The notes: generated by a model from the letters alone, not told the origin. Shown: positions 37,662-47,319, numbered from the stretch's first letter. The stretch is 64,000 nucleotides of DNA from Leptospira ognonensis (GCF_004770745.1 NZ_RQGD01000002.1:105375-169374); one strand, 5' to 3'. Numbers and translations: made by a program.

Positions 37662-38273
37662 ATGTTAGAATTGTACAGCCACCCGAATTCGACTTATACG
37701 CATCGCGTAAGAATCGCACTGATTTTTAAATCGATAGATTTTACGATCAATCACGTCGCTTTGGATAAATTAGAAAATCGAAAGAAACCGTTCCTTGCGA
37801 TCAATCCCTATGCAAAAGTTCCTGTTTTGAAGGATGGAGACTTTATACTCAGTGAATCATCGGCCATCCTTCGCTATCTTGAGGAAGCATACCCTGATAC
37901 AAAAAAACTCATCCCTCTTGATACCAAGGCTAGAGCCACCATGAACCAATTTGCCAACCAATGTGAAACAGAATTCTGTTTTCCTGGTAGTTTTGTGTAT
38001 TTTGCGAAAAGATTTATAAAAGAGGAGAAATGGGATGTGCCGCGCATGAAGGAATACTCGAAAAAAATAGGAAGGCACTTGGAGATATTTGATTCGTACC
38101 TTGCTGATAAGAGTTATGTGATTGGAAACGAGTTCGGTTTTGTGGAAGTGATGTATGCTCCCTTTATTTTTAATATCGGCTACCTAGATGTGGAAATTCC
38201 CATTCATTTTAAGGCTTGGATGGATAGAGTTCTTTCTCACGATTCCGTAAAACAAGTATTAGGCTCGAATTAG
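37662..38273 (+). CDS. glutathione S-transferase family protein
   Basis: 203 residues. A thioredoxin-like N-terminal domain (MLELYSHPNSTYTHRVRIAL) with SESSAILRYLEEAYP, the glutathione-site motif, is followed by an all-helical C-terminal domain. The likely catalytic residue is the Ser or Thr in HPNSTYTHR. It would conjugate or reduce with glutathione in the cytosol, substrate unknown. Downstream genes run on the opposite strand and overlap its end by four bases. Confidence 0.88.
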   Translation: MLELYSHPNSTYTHRVRIALIFKSIDFTINHVALDKLENRKKPFLAINPYAKVPVLKDGDFILSESSAILRYLEEAYPDTKKLIPLDTKARATMNQFANQCETEFCFPGSFVYFAKRFIKEEKWDVPRMKEYSKKIGRHLEIFDSYLADKSYVIGNEFGFVEVMYAPFIFNIGYLDVEIPIHFKAWMDRVLSHDSVKQVLGSN

Positions 38274-38938
38274 ATTTCTTCAAAATGGTCAAAGCTAAAG
38301 GAATGATTTACATCATCGATTGAAATGATCAATTGATTTTCGTTCGTTGTGAGAATCTTTTTAGGAAATTGATATATATATTTCTTAGATCGAAGGAGAT
38401 TTACTTGGTTCGAGAATTTTCTTGGCACATTATATAAATTTTCTGTGGAGTCATTTCTCTTAATAGGGACCATTTTCTCGTTTATGTGGTGGTTGCGTTC
38501 CCGTTTACCGGAGTTTCGAGAATTGTTTACGACTGTTTTAATCAACAAGTGGTCGTAATCTGCAAGGAAGGATAATTTGCCCTTTTCTCCGTTGAGTAAG
38601 ATTGTCTCAATTTCAAATAAATCTGGTTTATCTGGATTCTCACTTTCTGTGATCAAAAAATAAACAAATTCCCTTATATTGGGACTTAGCTCGGATTTCT
38701 CTGTAAATTGAATTTGATTGTTTTTGTCCTTCGTGATGGCATAAAAACTTTCTTCATCATGAATTCGGAAGATTTGAAACTGTTGTTTCAAAGTTTTCCC
38801 CATAGATTTTGGATGAATGTAATTTTTATCTGCGTGAATTTGATTTGATTCTGCAATATTCTTTTCTTCGGTCGATGTACATTTTGAAATAGTGATGGCG
38901 AATGCAAAAATAAATGCAAGGTAGCTGATTGTTTTCAT
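38270..38938 (-). CDS. hypothetical lipoprotein
   Basis: 222 residues. Signal peptide ends ITISKCTS, a spirochaetal-type lipobox, so it is probably lipidated at Cys20. The mature protein is basic and polar with no recognised domain. It overlaps the nucleosidase-like gene by four bases and so belongs to the argC run. No functional clue otherwise. Confidence 0.7.
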   Translation of the reverse strand: MKTISYLAFIFAFAITISKCTSTEEKNIAESNQIHADKNYIHPKSMGKTLKQQFQIFRIHDEESFYAITKDKNNQIQFTEKSELSPNIREFVYFLITESENPDKPDLFEIETILLNGEKGKLSFLADYDHLLIKTVVNNSRNSGKRERNHHINEKMVPIKRNDSTENLYNVPRKFSNQVNLLRSKKYIYQFPKKILTTNENQLIISIDDVNHSFSFDHFEEI

Positions 38939-39552
38939 AAATTAAGAAATTGATTCTGTAATTTGTTGGACAATTCGCGCCAGTTTTTTTGCCAATCCCT
39001 TGACCCGTTCGGGCCAACGATGTTCGTGACAGACATATATGCGGATAATTGTATATTCTTTATTTCACACACACGCGCAATTCCATACAATTCTAAATTC
39101 TCAACTCCAAGATCCTTCCAATCCTCCGAAGGAGGTGTAATGATATTGAGTAAGGTCAATGTACTCGGTGCATTGCAAATTGCTGTCGGATGGATCGCTA
39201 ATGGTTGTAGGAAATCGATTGCGTTTCGATTGACAAAAATTTGTTTTGTTTGGCCGAGTGCGGCTGATATTTCTTTATTATGTGCGCTTGTGACGCTCAC
39301 GAAATCACCTATCGAAAAGCGAGACCATGGGTAAGCACCACAAGAACCAAAAAAAATCACAGATTCAACTTCGGGATAGGTGAATAGATAAGATTGTAAA
39401 GAGAGAGCTGCCTCTAAATTTCCGATGCCTAAGCTTTGGATATGTAGGAATTTTTTAGAGGCGATGAGTAGGTCGATCTCTCCTACAAAAGCAGAGCAGA
39501 GGAGTGTCTTCGAATTATCTTCCAACCAAACCCTTGCCCTCATCATACCCAT
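38935..39552 (-). CDS. nucleoside phosphorylase superfamily protein
   Basis: 205 residues. [31 protein letters not shown] and [11 protein letters not shown] are the blocks of the purine nucleoside phosphorylase/MTA-SAH nucleosidase fold; [10 protein letters not shown] is near the C-terminal Asp region. It could be a nucleosidase or a futalosine hydrolase (menaquinone synthesis); the sequence does not decide. Its start overlaps the end of argC by 38 bases and it lacks a clear ribosome binding site, so translation is probably coupled to argC. Confidence 0.72.
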   Translation of the reverse strand: MGMMRARVWLEDNSKTLLCSAFVGEIDLLIASKKFLHIQSLGIGNLEAALSLQSYLFTYPEVESVIFFGSCGAYPWSRFSIGDFVSVTSAHNKEISAALGQTKQIFVNRNAIDFLQPLAIHPTAICNAPSTLTLLNIITPPSEDWKDLGVENLELYGIARVCEIKNIQLSAYMSVTNIVGPNGSRDWQKNWRELSNKLQNQFLNL

Positions 39553-40534
39553 GCATCAGATTCAGATTTTGGAGAGCTTGGCCTGCAGCCCCTTTCCCCA
39601 AGTTATCCAATGCGGAAACAATCACTAACGTGTTTCCTCTCATTCGGAAACCGATATCAAGAAAGTTTGTGTTTTGCACATTACGTAGCTCCACAGCCTC
39701 TGGCGTCGGTAGGAGTCGTAAGAAAGTTTCTCCCGCCATGCTCTTCTGGTACTGCGTTAAAATCTCTGATTCTGAGACATCTTCCTTGAAGTTGATATAA
39801 ATCGTGCTGAGAATCCCTCGGTAAACGGGGAGTAGGTGAGGAGTGAAAATCAGTTCTAATGGTTCGCTACCAGTTGCCATATATTCTGAGATTTCTGGCT
39901 CATGTTGGTGTGAGAGGATTTTGTAGGCTCGAAAGTTTTCATATACATGGGTAAAAGCGAAGGTAATTTCTTCGGTTCTACCGCCAGCTCCGCTCACACC
40001 CGATTTCGAGTCGATGATGACAGGCCCTGCAATCTTTTTTCTTAGGTCTCCCAAAAGTGCCACGGGAAGGATGGCAGAGGTAGAAAAACAGCCCGGATTA
40101 GAGACAAATTTTGCGCCCTTAATTTTTAAACGAAAGAGCTCAGGGATACCAAAAACAACCTGCTCCATCAAATCAAAAGCTGTGTGCTGAAACTTATAAA
40201 CAGCCTCAAATTTTGCCTTATCATGCAAACGAAATGTTCCGGATAGATCGATGACTCGATGTCCCTTTTTTAAAAGTTTAGGAGCCATGTCGAGAGAGGC
40301 TTCATTCGGAGTGGCAAGAACGACAGTGCAATCTTTCGGAATTTCTGAATCATGTTTGGCAAAAGTGAGATTCGGCAAGTAAGCTTCGCTTGGAAAAACT
40401 TCCCGTAGGGTTTTTCCGTTTACTTGATTCGATGTTATGTGAATTATTTCAAATCCGTCGTGATGGGATAAAAGTTTTAATAGCTCTCTTCCCGTTAGCC
40501 CACCTCCACCAATGATCGCGAGTTTCTCTGTCAT
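39515..40534 (-). CDS. argC: N-acetyl-gamma-glutamyl-phosphate reductase
   Basis: 339 residues. It reduces N-acetylglutamyl phosphate to the semialdehyde with NADPH, step three of arginine synthesis. The nucleotide site [14 protein letters not shown] lies at the start, catalytic Cys149 is in [10 protein letters not shown], and HQHEPEI near 220 is part of the active site. No other arg gene is near. The end overlaps the nucleosidase-like gene by 38 bases. Confidence 0.95.
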   Translation of the reverse strand: MTEKLAIIGGGGLTGRELLKLLSHHDGFEIIHITSNQVNGKTLREVFPSEAYLPNLTFAKHDSEIPKDCTVVLATPNEASLDMAPKLLKKGHRVIDLSGTFRLHDKAKFEAVYKFQHTAFDLMEQVVFGIPELFRLKIKGAKFVSNPGCFSTSAILPVALLGDLRKKIAGPVIIDSKSGVSGAGGRTEEITFAFTHVYENFRAYKILSHQHEPEISEYMATGSEPLELIFTPHLLPVYRGILSTIYINFKEDVSESEILTQYQKSMAGETFLRLLPTPEAVELRNVQNTNFLDIGFRMRGNTLVIVSALDNLGKGAAGQALQNLNLMHGYDEGKGLVGR

Positions 40535-40594
40535 TCCAATGTCCTTGTTTGATAATAAAGGACTCTGTAGTCACTTTGTCAATGAAAGCTTGCT

Positions 40595-41464
40595 TTATTT
40601 TTTTAGTTCATAGGTGTCACCTATAGAAAGTATCTCTGCTTTATTTCCAAGGGGTGCTAATGCTTCTTGAATCGTCTCTAATTCAGATTCCATCGTGCGA
40701 TAGAATGTTCCGTAATGCATCGGAATCATTTTTTTTGCACCTAAATCTAAAAACGTATCTACGGATTCGATTGGATTGATATGGACTGGATTATTTGGAC
40801 CCTTGCTTGGTCCAACGGGAAGAAAAGCAATGTCAATCTGGAACTTTTTACCTATCTCTTTAAATTGTGCTTTTTGGTAACCAGTATCACCTGCAAAATA
40901 TAAAGTGATTCCTTTGTATTCAATCACGTAACCAGTGTAAGGATCGTGGTCCCATAAATTATCAACTAGCCAACGCCCACCGAAATGTCTTGCAGGAACA
41001 GCTGTTATTTTTATTTGATTTGAATCTACTTCTTGCCAGGGTTCCATTTCTACTTTTTTCGCTTCATGCAAGTTCGGAACATAAACTCCAGCACCTTTCG
41101 GAACAAGAACTTTACCTTTAACTTTTAATCCTTCAAGAGTGTTTTGGTCCAAATGGTCGAAATGGGTATGCGAAATAAGCACACAGTCGAGTTCGGGAAC
41201 ATCGCCAAGTGAAATCGGAGTGCCAATGTGTCTTTTGACAATCAGGCCAATGCTATCAGAAAAATTTGGGTCTGTTAAAATCCATTTGTCATAAACCTGA
41301 ATGAGAAGTGTTGCATGGCCAATCCAATGCACTTTTACTTGGCTTGGGTCAAAGCCAGAAAGATTTAAGACTTTTGTCGGCCTTTCGATCGTTCGAAACA
41401 AAGAACAATGGTTCAGCGAAAGGAGGATAAGAATGAAAAGAAAGATGGGTCTCAAGGAATTCAT
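40595..41464 (-). CDS. metallo-beta-lactamase-fold lipoprotein, NAPE-PLD-like
   Basis: 289 residues. Lipobox SLNHCSL (Cys20). The fold is the L-ascorbate-6-phosphate lactonase/NAPE-PLD-like class: WIGHATLLIQVYDKWILTDP, the metal motif SHTHFDHLD, FAGDTGY and MHYGTF. It would hydrolyse an ester or phospholipid at the envelope, since it is lipidated; the substrate is unknown. Divergent from the patatin gene. Confidence 0.85.
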   Translation of the reverse strand: MNSLRPIFLFILILLSLNHCSLFRTIERPTKVLNLSGFDPSQVKVHWIGHATLLIQVYDKWILTDPNFSDSIGLIVKRHIGTPISLGDVPELDCVLISHTHFDHLDQNTLEGLKVKGKVLVPKGAGVYVPNLHEAKKVEMEPWQEVDSNQIKITAVPARHFGGRWLVDNLWDHDPYTGYVIEYKGITLYFAGDTGYQKAQFKEIGKKFQIDIAFLPVGPSKGPNNPVHINPIESVDTFLDLGAKKMIPMHYGTFYRTMESELETIQEALAPLGNKAEILSIGDTYELKK

Positions 41465-41563
41465 GTTTAGGGATTAGACCCATGCATTATCAAAAAGTTC
41501 CAGGGAAAGAGTTTCGATTTTGCTTGCCATTTTTTAAATTTGACTCTATATATTGAGAAGTTC

Positions 41564-43414
41564 ATGACCTCTCACCGTAACAGAAATGCACTCCTCTCTC
41601 AATACATAACCGTTAAAGATTTATTTAAGAACCTTCCACATGCGGTGATCCGAGAAATGATGGATTGTACAGTAAGAGAATATTTACCGAGTGGATCTGT
41701 ATTATTTTCGGAAGGCGACTTGGGAATGGATTTATACATTCTGGCACAAGGCAGACTTCGTTATGAGAAGACAAGTCCGGATGGAAAAACAGACCTGGGA
41801 GAATTCCAAAAATTAGATATTTTAGGAGAGTTGAGTTTGTTTACTGGAGAGCCGCGATCTGCTACGGTTGTTGCGATTCGAGATTCAGAAATCATTCGTG
41901 TTCCGAGAGATCTTGCTCTAAATATCTTAACGAATCATCCCCAAGCATTACTTCAAGTAACAAGAATTATAGCGGAGCGATTGGCGCGGGCAAGAAATCG
42001 AGATCAGAATCAGAGAGTAAATTCTTCCAGTTTTTGTTTTATACCAACAAGTCCTGATATGAATTTGGATGAATTGATCCAAGCGGTTGAGCTCTCGGCA
42101 GGACAATTTGGAAATTATAAAATTATAACCTCGAAAGATTTTTATGATCAATTTCCGAACCTTGGAGAAGATACAGACCTAGAACACAATATCTTAGATT
42201 GGTTTCAAAAATTAGAAAACAACCACCAAAACATTTTTTATGTAGGAACTTACGAGGAAGCCGCTTGTTCAAAGAGGTTTGTGAGACAATCTGACCGAGT
42301 CATTTTGGTTCAGGATAGTAGTTTACCACCAAACAAAAGCCCTATGGAAGCGTATCTTGATAAAACACGGCAAAAGAATCGAAACATAGATCTTTTGTTA
42401 TATCATGCTAAGTTTGATTCTCTGCCAAAAAATACCTCCGCTCACTTACGAACTCGATCTGTTTCTAGGCATTACCATGTTCATATCCCAACGAAACAAA
42501 CGATTGATCGTTTATTAAGAGGTATCTTAGGTAAGTCCATAGGGCTTGCCCTTGGTGGTGGAGGTGCGAAAGGTTTTGCCCATCTTGGCATATTGCGGAG
42601 CATCGAAGAAAGTAGGGTTCCGATAGATATGGTATCGGGAACGAGCGCTGGTTCCATCTTTGCTGCCCTGATTTCCATGGGCTATGATTCAGAACGAAGC
42701 AAAATCCAAGCAAAAAAACTTTGGGTGGACCGAGACTTACTGAATGAATACACGATTCCTGTTCTTTCTCTTGTCGCGGGAAAAAAGTATACAGAAGCGA
42801 TTCGAGATTTTTTCGGAGAGATACAGATTGAGGACTTATGGATTCCGTACTATGCGGTCTCGACGGATCTTTCCAATTCCGAAAGCCATATTCACTCCGA
42901 TGGATCGCTTTGGAAAGCCATACGTGCAAGCACATCGCTGCCAGGGATCGTCCCTCCTTTCATTGAAGAGGGAGTTGTGTTTGTCGATGGGGGAGTCATG
43001 GATAATGTTCCAGGACTTTTATTAAAAGAAAAGGGAGCAGGGCCTGTTATAAGTGTCGATGTGTTTGGCGACATCTACCCTGACCAAGATAAGGAACTCA
43101 CGAATTATTTTGATAAATCCAGTCCTGGAGTTTTGGACCATCCCATTGTCCAACTTACGAATTTGATTAACTTTAAAAATATTTTTCAACCGAAATTTCC
43201 ACCTATTGGAGATATCATCATTCGGTCCATTCTGGTTTCCAGTCGGGAACGAATCCGACAAACGGAAAAGGTGTCGGAGTTGTTTTTACAAATCCCAACA
43301 AACAACTTTGGAGTTCTGGAATGGTTCAGTTATGAAAAATTGATTGAATTAGGATACATCTGTTCGAAAAGCAAAATCCAAAACTTTAAAAAAGAGTATT
43401 TTCGAGATATTTAA
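41564..43414 (+). CDS. patatin-like phospholipase with cyclic-nucleotide-binding domain
   Basis: 616 residues, starting MTSHRNRNALLSQY. A cNMP-binding domain lies at about 20-140 (LFSEGDLGMDLYIL, GELSLFTGEPRSATV). A middle region (about 150-315) is not assigned. The C-terminal patatin domain (about 325-615) has the oxyanion motif GGGGAKGFAHLGI, the nucleophile GTSAGS and the DGGVMD Asp. The layout is that of neuropathy target esterase-like proteins such as bacterial RssA relatives with cNMP control. Start: ATG with GAGAAG upstream; a TTG eight codons upstream is in frame. First of a three-gene run. Confidence 0.92.
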   Translation: MTSHRNRNALLSQYITVKDLFKNLPHAVIREMMDCTVREYLPSGSVLFSEGDLGMDLYILAQGRLRYEKTSPDGKTDLGEFQKLDILGELSLFTGEPRSATVVAIRDSEIIRVPRDLALNILTNHPQALLQVTRIIAERLARARNRDQNQRVNSSSFCFIPTSPDMNLDELIQAVELSAGQFGNYKIITSKDFYDQFPNLGEDTDLEHNILDWFQKLENNHQNIFYVGTYEEAACSKRFVRQSDRVILVQDSSLPPNKSPMEAYLDKTRQKNRNIDLLLYHAKFDSLPKNTSAHLRTRSVSRHYHVHIPTKQTIDRLLRGILGKSIGLALGGGGAKGFAHLGILRSIEESRVPIDMVSGTSAGSIFAALISMGYDSERSKIQAKKLWVDRDLLNEYTIPVLSLVAGKKYTEAIRDFFGEIQIEDLWIPYYAVSTDLSNSESHIHSDGSLWKAIRASTSLPGIVPPFIEEGVVFVDGGVMDNVPGLLLKEKGAGPVISVDVFGDIYPDQDKELTNYFDKSSPGVLDHPIVQLTNLINFKNIFQPKFPPIGDIIIRSILVSSRERIRQTEKVSELFLQIPTNNFGVLEWFSYEKLIELGYICSKSKIQNFKKEYFRDI

Positions 43415-43432
43415 TATAGGTAAGGTTTTTTT

Positions 43433-44686
43433 ATGATACAAACATTTAAAATTATATTGATCCACCTCTGCTTGGTTTTTTCTTTTTCTATCTTGTATGG
43501 CCAGGATTTAGAAATATTAAAAACTACAGATTATAGCAACCAACAGAAGTTACTGATCAAACACGAAGTTCGAAAACGATTAGGTGACGAGGCAAATGAA
43601 AAGGAGGTACGTGATCTGACTTTGGCACTGATTCCATGGGCCATGATGGAAGGCTTAGAGCCCAGTGAATTTGCGCGAGACATCTATTTGTTCACTCAGG
43701 CACGAAAGGCAGGAATCAGTTTCACTTCGGTGGAAGATTTAATTCCTGTGCTTTCAAAATTCAAAGGAGATGAAAATGATTTTGTTTTGCTCGCTCTTGC
43801 TATGCACGAGTCGGAAAAGGCAGAACTCCCTTTACATCTAAGGGATAAATTCCTATCTGGTGTCATTTCTAAACATTGGGAAGGTCTACGCATTTTGACA
43901 GGTATGCGCATACTTATTTTATCCCGCAGTGAAAAAAAGAATTCAGAGGAGATGCTAGATTCCATCCTAAAGGGTCTTTCCCTGCCTCAAAACTCAAAAA
44001 ACAAAGATCTACTTTTATCTGCATATCGTGAGCTCACCTTGGATTTCCAATCTAAAAAAGCAAGTGAGGCGAAAGCTAAAATCGAAACAGACCTGCAGGC
44101 CTTGCAAGGGAAAGAAAAAACAAAGATCGCAAAACAAGTGCTTATTTCAAAAAGAAATTTAGGGGAAGAGTTTTCTTCTTTTGGAGCTTTAGAAATCAAA
44201 GAGCGTCCAAAATTAGAATGGAGTCTAGAGGACTTGCAGGGTCCAGGCCCAGGAGAAGCGGTCGAAAGTAGTGATTGGCGAATGCTATCTGCAAAGGCAA
44301 TGAAGGAAACGGTAAAAGGTTGGATTGGAACTCGGTATGTATATGGTGCCTCATCAAAAGCCGGGACAGATTGTTCTGGTTTTACCCGCTCTGTTCTCAC
44401 TGATAAAGGGATTGCCGTTCCAAATCAGATGGTACCAAGATCCGCAAGAGACCAGGCAAAAATTGGAAGTGCGACATCAAAAAGTCAGCTTGCACTTGGT
44501 GATCTCGTTTTTTTTTCCGCATCTCCAAACCAATCTAAAATAACACACGTTGGACTATCAATGGGTGAGGGAAATTTCGTTCATGCCTCTAGCAGTAAAG
44601 GTGTGATCATACAAAGTTTAAATGAGAAGTGGTGGACCGACAGGTTTACTAGTGCTCGAAGGATATTCGTTAAGGTGGGAAAATAA
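43433..44686 (+). CDS. NlpC/P60 cell-wall peptidase
   Basis: 417 residues with a signal peptide (about 1-21, ending LYGQ). The first 290 residues are helical and unassigned. A C-terminal NlpC/P60 domain (about 295-415) has catalytic Cys in GTDCSGFTRS, catalytic His in ITHVGLSMGE and the HASSSKGV strand. It cuts peptide cross-links in peptidoglycan in the periplasm. It begins 18 bases after the cNMP-patatin gene and shares one base with the next gene (TAATG). Confidence 0.9.
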   Translation: MIQTFKIILIHLCLVFSFSILYGQDLEILKTTDYSNQQKLLIKHEVRKRLGDEANEKEVRDLTLALIPWAMMEGLEPSEFARDIYLFTQARKAGISFTSVEDLIPVLSKFKGDENDFVLLALAMHESEKAELPLHLRDKFLSGVISKHWEGLRILTGMRILILSRSEKKNSEEMLDSILKGLSLPQNSKNKDLLLSAYRELTLDFQSKKASEAKAKIETDLQALQGKEKTKIAKQVLISKRNLGEEFSSFGALEIKERPKLEWSLEDLQGPGPGEAVESSDWRMLSAKAMKETVKGWIGTRYVYGASSKAGTDCSGFTRSVLTDKGIAVPNQMVPRSARDQAKIGSATSKSQLALGDLVFFSASPNQSKITHVGLSMGEGNFVHASSSKGVIIQSLNEKWWTDRFTSARRIFVKVGK

Positions 44687-45567
44687 TGGGAAAAAAAGCA
44701 TTAGTATTGTCAGGTGGTGGCGCTAGAGGTGCCTACCAAGCCGGAGTTTATAGATGTCTGGAAGAAATGAAATGGTCACCGGATATCATTTGTGGAACTT
44801 CCGTCGGTGCGATCAACGCGTGTGCTATGGGTTCAGGACTTAATAGCCAAGAACTCATCAATCTATGGTTAGATCTCGATGAAAAGAAAGTAATGAAATA
44901 TTCATTTAAAAACACAATACGGGAGCTGTTTAGAAAGGCATATGCACCTCTTGCTGATACAGCGCCATTACATCATTTGATTAGAGAAAAACTAAATTTC
45001 AAAACCTTAAATGAAAGCCAAGTCAAGGTGGTGATATCGGCAGTAAATATTCTAACTTCAGAACTTCGTTTTTTTGAAAATCCTGATCTCAAAATAGAAC
45101 ACATTCTCGCATCCAGTGCCATTCCTTTATTTTTTCCGTGGCAAATGATCGAAGGAGCGCCTTATTGGGATGGTGGGGTCATGGCAAATACACCTATTTT
45201 ACCTGCCATCACAAGGGGAGCGGAAGAGATACTTGTGATTTTACTTTCGCCCGTTGGTGCAGACGTGATGATGCAAGCACCGACAAACAAGACAGAGGCG
45301 TTAGAAAGGCTGTATGAGTTATATCTTCTGGGTTCTTATAAGAACATTGAGCAGGGGATCGAATTCCAAAAAGAAATGAGTCGCCCTAAATCTCCGATAG
45401 AACATTTTCTCGGTTATTTTACCCAACAATTCCAGAATGTAAATATCAGAGTCATCGCTCCCAAAGAGATGCTAGGGCTTGGAAGTTTCTTGAATTTCAC
45501 AAGAGAACAGGCTGAAACTTTAATTGTGAGAGGATACAAGGACGCACTCATCCATTTTCAGGAATAA
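44686..45567 (+). CDS. patatin-like phospholipase
   Basis: 293 residues, a single patatin domain. SGGGARGAYQAGVY is the oxyanion loop, GTSVGAIN the Ser nucleophile elbow and DGGVMANTPI the Asp. It hydrolyses acyl chains from phospholipids and is cytosolic or membrane-peripheral. The start codon overlaps the previous stop by one base. Last gene of the run; PYP1 converges on it with 31 bases between. Confidence 0.92.
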   Translation: MGKKALVLSGGGARGAYQAGVYRCLEEMKWSPDIICGTSVGAINACAMGSGLNSQELINLWLDLDEKKVMKYSFKNTIRELFRKAYAPLADTAPLHHLIREKLNFKTLNESQVKVVISAVNILTSELRFFENPDLKIEHILASSAIPLFFPWQMIEGAPYWDGGVMANTPILPAITRGAEEILVILLSPVGADVMMQAPTNKTEALERLYELYLLGSYKNIEQGIEFQKEMSRPKSPIEHFLGYFTQQFQNVNIRVIAPKEMLGLGSFLNFTREQAETLIVRGYKDALIHFQE

Positions 45568-45598
45568 GTGCTTCTCTAAGCTTAAACTAAAGAAATGT

Positions 45599-45970
45599 TC
45601 ATTTAGGTTTTACGAAGATCCAGTTAGAAGTAGAAGAGGGATCATAATACAAATGAATCATAACGTTGGTCGGTTTCATCTTATAAGTGAAAACGTAACT
45701 AAAAGTTACATCCATTTCTTTTTTTGCCATCCCCTCTTTGAATTTACCAAAGAAAAGACGGTTGTTGGTGCAAATGGCGATCTCTGTGAAAAAATTTTTA
45801 CCTACAGCTTTTTCGATTGGGACATTGGCAAGTTCGGATTCGAATTTGTTATAAAGTAGGATTTTACCACTCTCATCGACTTTAACAACTCCAAAGTTCA
45901 AAGCATCTGCACTTGCTTGGTTTAAGCTTCCGAGTTTCGTTAAAAAGGTAGGTTCGATAAAACTTGTCAT
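45599..45970 (-). CDS. pyp: photoactive yellow protein homologue 1
   Basis: 123 residues, the same length as classical PYP. It aligns without gaps at offset two with Halorhodospira PYP through residue 100. Tyr40 (PYP Tyr42), Glu44 (Glu46), Cys67 (Cys69, chromophore attachment), Phe60, Tyr92 (94), Phe94 (96), Tyr96 (98) and Met98 (100) are kept. Thr50 is Ala48 and Arg52 is Val50. KNFFTEIA..C and GKFKEG are plain PYP sequence. It should bind p-coumarate as a thioester and sense blue light. Ribosome binding site GGAGAAGAG. Divergent from the chemotaxis transducer gene, 113 bases apart. Confidence 0.92.
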   Translation of the reverse strand: MTSFIEPTFLTKLGSLNQASADALNFGVVKVDESGKILLYNKFESELANVPIEKAVGKNFFTEIAICTNNRLFFGKFKEGMAKKEMDVTFSYVFTYKMKPTNVMIHLYYDPSSTSNWIFVKPK

Positions 45971-46019
45971 GTATCTCTCTTCTCCAACATCTATTTGGAA
46001 TTTGAATCTTTCTAAGTAT

Positions 46020-46048
46020 TTGACGTCCAGAGTCGAAAATAATACTAT
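46020..46048 (+). promoter_or_regulatory. candidate promoter of the transducer gene, with direct repeats
   Basis: TTGACG (46020-46025), 17-base spacer, TACTAT (46043-46048). ACGTCCA occurs at 46023-46029 and again at 46054-46060, flanking the -10 box, 31 bases apart. The intergenic gap also serves PYP1 on the other strand. Confidence 0.5.
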
Positions 46049-46083
46049 AAAAAACGTCCAATTAGCATAGTGATAATAAAAAA

Positions 46084-47319
46084 ATGATACAAAGAACTGA
46101 ACTTAAGGACTTAACATACCTAAAGAGATTGGATATGGGTTTTTTTCTTTCCCTTCTTCTCTCAATCCTGCCTGGGACGATTCTTTTGATTGTATTTCCA
46201 AACTCTGCATCGAATCCGACGTTGATTCTTTCTTTTGCTTCTCTAAGTCTGATGATGGCATGCTATTTCCAATATAAGAAGAGGAAGATCTATAGAAAAT
46301 TTGAAAGTATAGGAAACAAAAGACCTGCGTTGGCTCGTCTCCTTGCAAGTGTCAGTGAGGACTTAGAAGGATACTCAAATTTAGTCACGGTCAACTTAGA
46401 AGGATTAGGCGAAATGATTTCCCTTGTTCGGAAACATCTCTCCGAACTCAATGAGAAAATCGAGACGATGGGTCAAGATTTAGGCAGAGTGTATACCGTT
46501 GTCTCCAATCTCGCATCACAAGAAGTTCTGCTTATGGAAGCTGTCGGAAAAACCTCTGATGAAATCGGAGTGATGTTCGAGATCGTCAATGCAGTCATCG
46601 ACGAAATCCAAGGCCGAAACAAAACTATGGAGGAACTCGTTCAAAAGAGTCGGGATGGACGTGAAAAAGTGATCAATACAAGCGATACCATCCAACGCAT
46701 TTCAGAATCCTCAGGAGGGATTTTAAAACTCATCGACTTTATCAATAGCGTATCCAAAGAAACAAATTTACTCGCGATCAATGCTTCTATCGAGGCGACA
46801 CATTCTGGCTCAGAAGGTAAAGGTTTTACGGTGATTGCAGAAGAGATCCGAAAGCTAGCTACGCAAACGGCACAAAACTCTCGTGAAATCACGAAACTCC
46901 TTCGCAGCAATATCTCAGATTTTGCTCTGGCAAGCAGTGCGACAAAGGACTCAGGTGCCGCCTTTGAATTCATTGCACATGAAATTCATGTGGTCCATGG
47001 AACGATTGCAGAAGTTGTACAATCCATCTCCGAATTGAAAACAAGGGGAAATCATATACTTGAAAAATCAAGATCTTTGGATGAAATTGCGACAAGGGTA
47101 AAAGATACATCGGGCGAGGTATATGGTGAAATCATTACGATCAATGGAAATCTAGAAGAAACGCAAACACTCTCCGATAAGATTCAACATGAATGCACGG
47201 AGATGAATGACTCAAAAGATTGGCTGTTTCGGCTCACCAAACAAATGCAAGGCAAGATGTCTGAGATGAGAAAAGAAACGGATGACTATTTAAAAAACGA
47301 AAAAGATTTAAATACCTAA
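46084..47319 (+). CDS. methyl-accepting chemotaxis transducer without a sensor domain
   Basis: 411 residues. Two transmembrane helices (about 18-38 and 45-64) with only a few residues between leave no periplasmic ligand domain. A long cytosolic coiled coil follows, and the signalling tip lies at about 220-245 (SKETNLLAINASIEA, GKGFTVIAEEIRKLA). No HAMP domain is recognised. The cue would therefore come from a cytosolic partner. With PYP1 divergent and PYP2 close by, a light-sensor partner is plausible. No ribosome binding site is clear. It ends 12 bases into the converging lyase gene. Confidence 0.88.
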   Translation: MIQRTELKDLTYLKRLDMGFFLSLLLSILPGTILLIVFPNSASNPTLILSFASLSLMMACYFQYKKRKIYRKFESIGNKRPALARLLASVSEDLEGYSNLVTVNLEGLGEMISLVRKHLSELNEKIETMGQDLGRVYTVVSNLASQEVLLMEAVGKTSDEIGVMFEIVNAVIDEIQGRNKTMEELVQKSRDGREKVINTSDTIQRISESSGGILKLIDFINSVSKETNLLAINASIEATHSGSEGKGFTVIAEEIRKLATQTAQNSREITKLLRSNISDFALASSATKDSGAAFEFIAHEIHVVHGTIAEVVQSISELKTRGNHILEKSRSLDEIATRVKDTSGEVYGEIITINGNLEETQTLSDKIQHECTEMNDSKDWLFRLTKQMQGKMSEMRKETDDYLKNEKDLNT

